From NCBI GenBank assembly GCA_041744735.1, contig JBGTKH010000029.1, positions 1 through 10,932 of the forward strand: a stretch of DNA of 10,932 bases, read 5' to 3'. A model generated the notes under the pieces. That model saw nothing but the letters and a program-made list of their open reading frames with translations. It searched no databases and was not told the origin of the DNA. The position numbers were made by a program, and so were the translations under genes. This DNA comes from JBGTKH01 sp041744735 (GTDB taxonomy: Bacteria > Planctomycetota > Planctomycetia > Pirellulales > Pirellulaceae). Of the stretch, positions 6,769-10,932 are shown one piece after another (the first letter of the stretch is position 1; every line of letters begins with the position of its first letter).

Positions 6769-6832
6769 GTAGGACGGATTGCCAATCCGTCCGACGACGC
6801 GAAAACTCGGACGGATTAGCAATCCGTCCTAC
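6769..6832. repeat. REP-like paired palindrome (GGACGGATT family), 64 bp
   Basis: Two hairpins make up the element. The first has arms GGACGGATTG (6772-6781) and CAATCCGTCC (6783-6792) around a single C. The second has arms GGACGGATT (6809-6817) and AATCCGTCC (6821-6829) around AGC. The outer ends GTAGGACGG (6769-6777) and CCGTCCTAC (6824-6832) are also inverted repeats, so the whole unit is symmetric, like bacterial BIME/REP pairs. It starts 2 bp beyond the stop of the small membrane protein gene. It has no U-tract, so it is not a classic terminator, though the hairpins could protect mRNA 3' ends. Confidence 0.85.
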
Positions 6833-6834
6833 AA

Positions 6835-7041
6835 TCAGAGATTCCAAGAGACCGCGAACAGGATCGCGAAGATGATGGCCATGAAGCCCACGATCCAGAC
6901 GGCAGCGCGGTAGGCGTGATACAGGATCGGCCCCATTAATTCGTGCCGTGTCGCGCCGTAAACCAAACTGACGGCGATCACCAGCGGCACTAAATGCCAC
7001 AACTGTGTGTTGAGCAGCGTGGCAAACAATGTGGGATACAT
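6835..7041 (-). CDS. Small two-helix membrane protein (68 aa)
   Basis: This short protein is almost entirely membrane: helix one about residues 15-31 (WHLVPLVIAVSLVYGAT), a short loop RHELMGPILYHAYR, and helix two about 47-67 (AVWIVGFMAIIFAILFAVSW). GGAG at 7052-7049 is 7 nt before the ATG, which makes translation convincing despite the size. It follows the DUF6677-like gene by 65 bp on the same strand and is probably co-transcribed with it. I do not know a named family; the pairing suggests a partner subunit for the upstream membrane protein, which is inference. The His/Tyr/Arg loop between the helices is the only part likely to carry specific chemistry. Confidence 0.78.
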   Translation of the reverse strand: MYPTLFATLLNTQLWHLVPLVIAVSLVYGATRHELMGPILYHAYRAAVWIVGFMAIIFAILFAVSWNL

Positions 7042-7081
7042 GGCGGGGCTCCGATTGCGACGGCGATGGCCAAGCGGCGAT

Positions 7082-7097
7082 GGCGAGCTTACTCGCC
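7082..7097. repeat. Short perfect hairpin between the two membrane-protein genes
   Basis: GGCGAG (7082-7087), loop CTTA, CTCGCC (7092-7097) is a perfect 6-bp stem in the 65-bp gap. It is preceded by an imperfect direct repeat of GGCGATGG (7062-7069) and GGCGATGG (7077-7084). It lies about 10 bp after the DUF6677-like stop and resembles another dispersed palindrome rather than a terminator, as no T-run follows on the minus strand. Confidence 0.5.
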
Positions 7098-7106
7098 CGA
7101 TGTTTT

Positions 7107-7655
7107 CTACTTGTCCTCGTCGTCGGGCGGCGGTTTGTCTTTCTCTTCTTCCGGCGCCGGGACAAAGGGGCCGGCGTAGGCGTCGTAGATGGCCAGCACG
7201 TTCAGCAGCCCCGCGATGACGGTGTACAACGTGCCGAGTTCAAATCGCGTGTTTAGCTTTTTGTGCCAGTCCGACAATTCGTCGCGGCCATTGGGGTTGA
7301 CGAAGCGGGGTGGTGCCATCGAGCCGCCAAACAGCGGCTCGCGGCCGCCGCGCACCAAACGGTTCTGAATCAAGGCCGGCAAAGCCGGTGCACCGACACC
7401 GAACTGACATATATACTGCCATCGCCGATCCTCTTTGCTCCACGAAGCATAGACCGCCCGGCCGTCGCTCAGCGCCAACCCAAAGAAATACGTGCTGAGC
7501 ACACAGACCATGAACAGCGCACCTTTGGCGAACCGCCGCTGGTACAGATGGCCAGCACCCGGCCAAAACCAAGCCAGCAAGGCCGCCAAGCCCGGATCGC
7601 GCAGATCGACTTCGATGGTTTCGTCTACTTCGGGCTTGTTCTCTTCGGTGGACAT
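7107..7655 (-). CDS. DUF6677-like multi-pass membrane protein
   Basis: The 182-residue product has an acidic N-terminus followed by hydrophobic segments at about 22-36, 43-63, 86-97 and 138-158. It ends in a charged Pro/Glu/Asp tail (PAPEEEKDKPPPDDEDK). The first membrane pair contains WPGAGHLYQRRFAKG, which recalls the PGxGxxYxGR pattern of TM2-type domains. The YASWSKEDRRWQYICQFGVG stretch is typical, to my memory, of a planctomycete family labelled DUF6677; the function of that family is unknown. ATG at 7655 is preferred over an upstream TTG at 7679, although its GGAG (7670-7667) is rather far away at 11 nt. It lies upstream of the 68-residue membrane protein gene, 65 bp apart, and the two are likely an operon. 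A compound repeat occupies its upstream region. Confidence 0.82.
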   Translation of the reverse strand: MSTEENKPEVDETIEVDLRDPGLAALLAWFWPGAGHLYQRRFAKGALFMVCVLSTYFFGLALSDGRAVYASWSKEDRRWQYICQFGVGAPALPALIQNRLVRGGREPLFGGSMAPPRFVNPNGRDELSDWHKKLNTRFELGTLYTVIAGLLNVLAIYDAYAGPFVPAPEEEKDKPPPDDEDK

Positions 7656-7682
7656 GGCCGGGTTTGCTCCGCGCGACAACTT

Positions 7683-7809
7683 GCGGGCATTTCAAAACCA
7701 GCGCTCGTAGCGGAATTCGTGAGAATTCCGAAGTTTCACCAGCGCTCGTAGCGGAATTCGTGAGAATTCCGAAGTTTCACAACTTCGGCTACGGTTTTGA
7801 AAGGCCCGC
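7683..7809. repeat. 127-bp compound palindromic element with two tandem 41-bp units
   Basis: The ends are near-perfect 17-bp inverted repeats: GCGGGCATTTCAAAACC (7683-7699) against the complement of 7793-7809, one mismatch. Inside are two identical 41-bp direct repeats (7698-7738 and 7739-7779). Each contains a perfect hairpin, CGGAATTC, GTGA, GAATTCCG, followed by GAAGTTTCA. After the second copy CGAAGTT, TCAC, AACTTCG forms a further 7-bp hairpin. The element fills the space between the ATPase gene and the DUF6677-like gene (both minus strand). It encodes nothing. It resembles a non-autonomous REP or MITE-like repeat. Confidence 0.85.
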
Positions 7810-7826
7810 CATTCTTAGTCGTGATT

Positions 7827-8639
7827 CTAGCGGACATCGGCCAAAAGTGACAGCGGACTTAGTTCCTCGTAGACACCTTCCACGGTCTGCGCGTCGATGT
7901 GGCAGAGTTGCGACCCGGCGCCGGCCAGCCGAGCTAGCTCGGCCAGTTGACCGACCCGCCTCGGAACGCCGCGGCCGAGTTGATGCAGGCATGCAGCAGC
8001 CGACGGGTTGAAGGCTGTCGCTTGGTTGTGGGACGTCGAGGATTCGTGCAGGAAAGCAGCCGTGTCGTCTTCGTCCCAGAATTCCAGCTCAATGCGCAGT
8101 TCGGCCTCATCGAGCAAACGTGGCCCGAGTTGTGCGAGACGACCGCGCTGCGCCGCGACAATCAATGTAAGCCTCGACTCAGTGGATGCGTCGGCATGCA
8201 GTAAGCGTTCGATGTGCGTTAGAACTTCGCTCGCGGCGTGATCCGCATCATCCAGAAGAATGACGGTTGGCCGTTGCTGGATGCGGTTTTCGCTCAGGCA
8301 ATCGGCGACGTCGCGCCACAGCGTGAACAACGGCTCGTCGTCCGCGGGGTTCGTACCCAACTGAGCGGCCAGCGACCACAGCAACTCACGGGGTACGCAG
8401 CCAATCAGATTCACGTGCGCCACTACACTGCCCTGCCTTCGCAGTTGGCCGGCAATTACCTGCAGCAGCCGCGACTTGCCGCTGCCGCTATCACCCAACA
8501 GCAATCCCAACCGCCGACGATGCTCGACCAAAAAATGCAGCCGCGACAACGCCTCTTGATGTGTGGGGCTCTCGTAAAACATTCCGGCGTGCGACGTGCG
8601 AACCGGTGCATGACTTTGGTTTGCGTGAGCATCTGGCAT
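7827..8639 (-). CDS. ExeA/GspA-like AAA+ ATPase
   Basis: The 270-residue product has the layout of the AAA_22/ExeA-type ATPases. It opens with MFYESPTHQEALSRL (20-34), the F/Y-x-x-P-x-H-x-E-A signature found before the P-loop. Walker A is GDSGSGKS (49-56) and Walker B VILLDDAD (126-133). A sensor 1 strand follows (LTLIVAAQ, 157-164), then a sensor 2-like GRGVPRRV (222-229). All key residues are kept. Relatives supply ATP-driven steps in type II secretion or pilus assembly, or act as transposition helper ATPases (TniB/MuB-like). Neither secretin nor transposase genes are visible, and the protein lacks the C-terminal peptidoglycan-binding domain of full ExeA. ATG at 8639 is chosen over TTG at 8666 because GAGG (8649-8646) lies 6 nt upstream. 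It is divergent from rsmE with a palindrome-rich spacer. Confidence 0.88.
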   Translation of the reverse strand: MPDAHANQSHAPVRTSHAGMFYESPTHQEALSRLHFLVEHRRRLGLLLGDSGSGKSRLLQVIAGQLRRQGSVVAHVNLIGCVPRELLWSLAAQLGTNPADDEPLFTLWRDVADCLSENRIQQRPTVILLDDADHAASEVLTHIERLLHADASTESRLTLIVAAQRGRLAQLGPRLLDEAELRIELEFWDEDDTAAFLHESSTSHNQATAFNPSAAACLHQLGRGVPRRVGQLAELARLAGAGSQLCHIDAQTVEGVYEELSPLSLLADVR

Positions 8640-8645
8640 GGTTGG

Positions 8646-8650
8646 CCTCG
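8646..8650 (-). promoter_or_regulatory. Ribosome binding site deciding the ATPase start
   Basis: On the minus strand CGAGG lies 6 nt before the ATG at 8639. The alternative TTG at 8666 has no comparable purine-rich site, so the shorter protein is preferred. Confidence 0.5.
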
Positions 8651-8670
8651 CTTGCGTGGCGGTCAATTCC

Positions 8671-8701
8671 GTAACTCTTACCTAATCGGTAAAATCGTTA
8701 C
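8671..8701. promoter_or_regulatory. Nested inverted repeat in the rsmE/ATPase divergent spacer
   Basis: GTAAC (8671-8675) and GTTAC (8697-8701) flank an inner pair TTACC (8678-8682) and GGTAA (8688-8692) around TAATC. The two nested dyads share one centre to within about a base, near 8685. It sits between divergent start codons, where an operator or leader hairpin is possible. No regulator is identified. Confidence 0.4.
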
Positions 8702-8728
8702 TCGAACTTCAGGAAGATGTTTTGAGCA

Positions 8729-8740
8729 GTCGAATTCGAC
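8729..8740. promoter_or_regulatory. Perfect 12-bp palindrome upstream of rsmE
   Basis: GTCGAATTCGAC is its own reverse complement and lies 53 bp before the preferred rsmE start. Its place in a divergent regulatory spacer makes an operator plausible, but a chance palindrome cannot be excluded. Confidence 0.35.
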
Positions 8741-8793
8741 CCGATTGCATCAGCTTCGGCGAGAATTCAGTCCCCAGCCGCTTGAGGGAAAAG

Positions 8794-9516
8794 ATGTCGC
8801 AGCGTTTCTTTGTCGAATCGCCGATTGCCGCGGACCGGGCGTCGCTGGTCGGCGCCGAGACACATCACCTTTCGCACGTCATGCGGGCCGGGGTGGGCGA
8901 CGAAGTTACGCTGTTCGACGGCAGCGGCGCCGAGTTCACGGCGCGGGTAGCGAAGATCGGCCGCTCGTCCGTCGATCTCGACGTGCTTTCGCGACACGAA
9001 ATCGATCGAGAACTACCGTTCGAGATCGTCATGGGAGTCGCGCTGCCGAAGGGCGATCGCCAGCGCTGGCTGATCGAGAAGTGTGTAGAACTCGGCGTGA
9101 CGCACGTCGTGCCGCTCCAAACGGCACGTGGCGTAGCGCAACCGGTTCAGCACGCGCTCGAGCGGTTGCGGCGCACGGTGATTGAAGCGTCAAAACAGTG
9201 CGGGCGAAATCGGCTGATGACATTGACCGAGCCAATGCCATTCAACGACTACGTTGCCAGTATTCCAACTGAATCGATTGGCCTGATCGCGCATCCGGCT
9301 GCACCCGAGCACACGCCGATGCATCGCCTCCTCGCGGAAGTCACGCCGCTTGCCGCATACTACTTAGCCATCGGTCCCGAAGGCGGCTTCTCCAATGAAG
9401 AAACATCTGTTGCCGCGAGTGCCCAATGGCAGTTTGTGACCCTCGGCCCGCGCATTTTGCGGATCGAGACGGCGGCGTTGGCTTTGGCTGCGATGATTGC
9501 CGGCCGAGGTCCTTGA
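8794..9516 (+). CDS. rsmE: 16S rRNA (uracil-1498-N3)-methyltransferase RsmE
   Basis: RsmE uses S-adenosylmethionine to methylate N3 of U1498 in 16S rRNA at the ribosome decoding region. The 240-residue product has the usual family length and two domains. The N-terminal PUA-like RNA-binding part (about 1-70) includes HHLSHVMRAGVGDEVTLFDG. The SPOUT methyltransferase part (about 75-240) shows MGVALPKGDR, EKCVELGV, EASKQCGRN, and the cofactor-binding trefoil-knot motifs AIGPEGGFSNEE (192-203) and LGPRILRIETAALA (217-230). The start at 8794 is chosen over an in-frame TTG at 8722 because GAGGG (8784-8788) precedes it by 5 nt and homologues begin with a similar RFFV. It converges on the lipoprotein gene with only 8 bp between the stops. 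Identification is firm. Confidence 0.95.
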   Translation: MSQRFFVESPIAADRASLVGAETHHLSHVMRAGVGDEVTLFDGSGAEFTARVAKIGRSSVDLDVLSRHEIDRELPFEIVMGVALPKGDRQRWLIEKCVELGVTHVVPLQTARGVAQPVQHALERLRRTVIEASKQCGRNRLMTLTEPMPFNDYVASIPTESIGLIAHPAAPEHTPMHRLLAEVTPLAAYYLAIGPEGGFSNEETSVAASAQWQFVTLGPRILRIETAALALAAMIAGRGP

Positions 9517-9524
9517 AGGGCCGG

Positions 9525-10181
9525 TTATTCCGCGGGAATCCGCTTCAGCGTCGCCGGCTGGTCCACCTTGTAGCAAGCGGTGCCATTCTCCTTCAGGAAC
9601 GCGGCCAACTCCTTCGGCGTGGCGGTGATGCGGATCGACTTATATCTCGGCTCGACCGGTTTCGCGCACTCTTCGCCGGACGGCGTCTCTTCGCCGGGCT
9701 GCGGCTTGTGTCGTTCAACGACGCCTGGCAAGCGTCCTTGTTCGATGGCCGCTGCGATGACGTGCGCGCGGGGGAAGTAGAACTGCAGCGTATCGTCGTC
9801 GCCAAATTTGTAGAGCAGCACGAGATATGGCTGTGCCGCGCCGCTTTGAAACGTCAGGCTCAGATAATGACGTTCGTCGAGTGTCGTCGTGTAAACGGGC
9901 AAGCGAATCACTTTCACGTACCCATCGCTGTCCAATTCCGTATACACGACTTCCAACGTGTTCGACTTATCCGGCACGCGGCCGATCACGTACGGCGCGG
10001 GCGGCTGATTCTCGTCCTTGTCTTTGGGGACGTACATCCAGTAGCCGATCAGTCGTTCGTCGATGACGGATGTCTTGTCGTCCGACAACGGATGATCCGA
10101 CACGGGCAGCGCACAGCCGGATGCGGCCAGCGAGGCGAAACCAATCACTGCGGCAAATGACCAGCGGAAGGCTGGGCTCAT
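9525..10181 (-). CDS. Lipoprotein of unknown function
   Basis: The 218-residue product has a clear lipoprotein signal peptide: MSPAFRWSFAAVIGFASLAA followed by lipobox LAASGC, with the lipidated Cys at position 23. The mature protein should be tethered in the membrane facing the periplasm. The body contains YWMYVPKDKDENQPPAPYVIG and DERHYLSLTFQSG, and looks like a mostly beta-strand globular domain. I do not recognise the family beyond a general resemblance to planctomycete hypothetical proteins. The start ATG at 10181 overlaps the TGA of the upstream gene (ATGA), which supports it over a TTG/GTG-type start further out and indicates translational coupling. Product and partner are both exported, so a joint envelope role is a reasonable inference. 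The gene ends 8 bp from the rsmE stop. Confidence 0.82.
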   Translation of the reverse strand: MSPAFRWSFAAVIGFASLAASGCALPVSDHPLSDDKTSVIDERLIGYWMYVPKDKDENQPPAPYVIGRVPDKSNTLEVVYTELDSDGYVKVIRLPVYTTTLDERHYLSLTFQSGAAQPYLVLLYKFGDDDTLQFYFPRAHVIAAAIEQGRLPGVVERHKPQPGEETPSGEECAKPVEPRYKSIRITATPKELAAFLKENGTACYKVDQPATLKRIPAE

Positions 10182-10687
10182 GGTTCGCTGTCCTCTCCCT
10201 CGGCCTTGATCTTCTCGATCGTGCCGAACAGATGGCCGCCGACTTGGCCGTGGCTCCAAGTGCCGGCGTATTGGTTGTCGTAGATGATCACGCGCGAACT
10301 GAACGTGCCGAGTTGCGGGATGGCGAAATCGGTGAGCGTAATGATCGGCGTGTCACCGGCCCATTTTACTTCGAGTGCCAGCGGAACTGCCACATCCTTG
10401 TCGCCGTACTTGATCCGCGTACGGAATAGCCAGTAATCTCCCTCGTCCAACTTGGTCACGCTAGTAATCGTGTACTCCTCCTTCGCTGGCGGCTTGTCTT
10501 CCTTACCCAACACCGTGAAGCGGCCGACTAGCTTGACGTTCGACAGAGTTTGCTCGAACTTCTTGAACAGCGTCTGCGTGTCCGGCGTGTTTTCTGCCGA
10601 TGTTTTTTTCTCGTCATCCGCTGCGAAGGCATTTGTGCTGTACAGGATAGCGATGATCAAAGTGCTGACGATACTTGCGAATTTCAT
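10178..10687 (-). CDS. Exported protein of unknown function, coupled to the lipoprotein gene
   Basis: The 169-residue product has a signal peptide (MKFASIVSTLIIAILYSTNAFA, cleavage expected after AFA). The mature domain starts DDEKKTSAE and contains TLFKKFEQTLSNVKLVGRFTV, EEYTITSVTKLDEGDYWLFRTRIKYG, LALEVKWAGDTPIITLTDF and YAGTWSHGQVGGHLFGTIEK. The pattern suggests a small beta-rich fold. I believe this is a recurrent planctomycete hypothetical family, with no known function to my knowledge. ATG at 10687 is chosen because AGGAG lies 7 nt upstream; an in-frame ATG at 10720 falls inside the heptamer array and would spoil the signal peptide. It is the first gene of a two-gene operon with the lipoprotein gene, joined by an ATGA overlap. 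Its leader contains the CAATGAC array. Confidence 0.83.
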   Translation of the reverse strand: MKFASIVSTLIIAILYSTNAFAADDEKKTSAENTPDTQTLFKKFEQTLSNVKLVGRFTVLGKEDKPPAKEEYTITSVTKLDEGDYWLFRTRIKYGDKDVAVPLALEVKWAGDTPIITLTDFAIPQLGTFSSRVIIYDNQYAGTWSHGQVGGHLFGTIEKIKAEGEDSEP

Positions 10688-10694
10688 TGCAAAA

Positions 10695-10699
10695 CTCCT
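10695..10699 (-). promoter_or_regulatory. Ribosome binding site deciding the 10687 start
   Basis: AGGAG on the minus strand lies 7 nt before the ATG at 10687. It argues against the in-frame ATG at 10720, which belongs to the last heptamer unit and has no such site. Confidence 0.7.
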
Positions 10700-10717
10700 C
10701 ATTAGAATTGGTATCGA

Positions 10718-10752
10718 CATTGGTCATTGGTCATTGGTCATTGGTCATTGGT
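10718..10752. repeat. Five-unit heptanucleotide array, CAATGAC family (minus-strand sense)
   Basis: There are five units of CATTGGT on the plus strand, which is the complement of the CAATGAC repeat at 3681-3736 in another rotation. It lies between the isomerase gene and the 10687 gene, 30 bp upstream of the latter. Read in the gene's direction it shows the same CAATGAC orientation as the central array does towards the DUF1080 gene. Confidence 0.95.
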
Positions 10753-10775
10753 CCAGACACGGCATCTCCACACGA

Positions 10776-10932
10776 CTAAAGATTCCGCAAATACTCGACC
10801 GCCTGTCCGATCTCGCCGATCGGATCATCACATCTTTCGCGCTCGATGGTTAGATAGCCGCGGTAGTTTCGCTCCTCCAAAACGCCGAGCAGTTCGGGGA
10901 AGTCGACCGAGCCGCGGCCGAGCGGGACTTCT
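10776..10932 (-). CDS. Sugar phosphate isomerase/epimerase (xylose isomerase-like TIM barrel), C-terminal end
   Basis: A minus-strand frame enters from the window's right edge (first full codon ends at 10931) and stops at TAG 10778-10776, giving 51 residues. It reads EVPLGRGSVDFPELLGVLEE followed by RNYRGYLTIERE and ends QAVEYLRNL. The GxGxVDF, GYxGxLxIERE and final AVEYLR pattern is characteristic of the last barrel strand and helix of the xylose isomerase-like (AP endonuclease family 2) TIM-barrel proteins. The Glu of IERE matches the position of a metal-binding Glu in this superfamily. The exact substrate cannot be told from the fragment. It lies upstream of the exported protein/lipoprotein operon on the same strand, separated by the heptamer array. 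The N-terminal part and start are outside the window. Confidence 0.85.
   Translation of the reverse strand, partial: EVPLGRGSVDFPELLGVLEERNYRGYLTIERERCDDPIGEIGQAVEYLRNL

Noticed and set aside
7698..7779. CRISPR-like direct repeats
   Set aside because: The two 41-bp units are directly adjacent with no spacers, and no cas gene is nearby.
7663..8011. Plus-strand frames containing LVAEFVRIPKFH repeats
   Set aside because: These are translations of the 41-bp palindromic repeat and of the antisense strand of the ATPase gene. They have no start signal.
7827..8639. ATPase as TniB-like helper of a Tn7/Tn5053-type transposon
   Set aside because: No DDE transposase, TniQ or transposon ends are present. 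The N-terminal signature and PRR sensor fit the wider ExeA-like group equally well.
8238..9185. 315-residue plus-strand open frame, longer than RsmE
   Set aside because: It covers the antisense of the ATPase gene and an alternative frame of rsmE, both of which are recognised families. Its composition is Arg-rich, as expected for a GC-rich shadow frame.

Overview
The window looks like chromosomal DNA of a planctomycete, probably of the Pirellulales type. The evidence is GC-rich coding DNA, a secreted DUF1080 (3-keto-disaccharide hydrolase-like) protein, a DUF6677-like membrane protein, a zinc-ribbon/transmembrane/vWA fusion, a xylose-isomerase-like sugar phosphate isomerase, and several dispersed intergenic repeat families (heptamer arrays and REP-like hairpins) whose spurious translations are familiar from planctomycete annotations. 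The taxonomic call is an inference, because no rRNA or other marker gene is present. I see no prophage, transposase, CRISPR array, toxin-antitoxin pair or recognised defence operon.

Layout. Positions 1-320 hold the 3' end of a dicluster ferredoxin gene, followed on the same strand by an unassigned 252-residue protein with Cys at position 2 (354-1112) and a likely terminator. Facing it are two minus-strand genes: a zinc-ribbon/TM/vWA protein (1160-2323, with a good TTGACA promoter) and a membrane-anchored DNase I-like nuclease (2488-3477). A 321-bp divergent spacer carries a 13-unit heptamer array and leads to a secreted DUF1080 protein (3799-4623). This converges on a minus-strand block: a large exported YiiX-type NlpC/P60-like protein (4651-6663 or 6684), a two-helix small membrane protein (6835-7041), a DUF6677-like membrane protein (7107-7655) and an ExeA/GspA-like AAA ATPase (7827-8639). 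REP-like palindromes fill the gaps of this block. The 16S rRNA methyltransferase gene rsmE (8794-9516) is divergent from the ATPase and converges on a lipoprotein/exported-protein pair (9525-10687) whose genes overlap by ATGA. The window ends in the C-terminus of a sugar phosphate isomerase/epimerase (10776 to the edge).

How the genes work together. Most products are predicted to be exported or membrane-bound (nuclease, DUF1080 protein, YiiX-like protein, lipoprotein, small exported protein, two membrane proteins, vWA protein). They do not form one recognisable pathway. The clearest functional pairs are the ATGA-coupled lipoprotein/exported-protein operon and the two adjacent membrane proteins at 6835-7655.

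Most interesting non-coding signal. Three heptanucleotide arrays (2414-2448, 3681-3771, 10718-10752) each lie upstream of a gene start. All three are oriented so that the strand in sense with that gene carries TGA in every unit, while the opposite strand is open in all frames. The central array changes unit sequence by single substitutions along its length.
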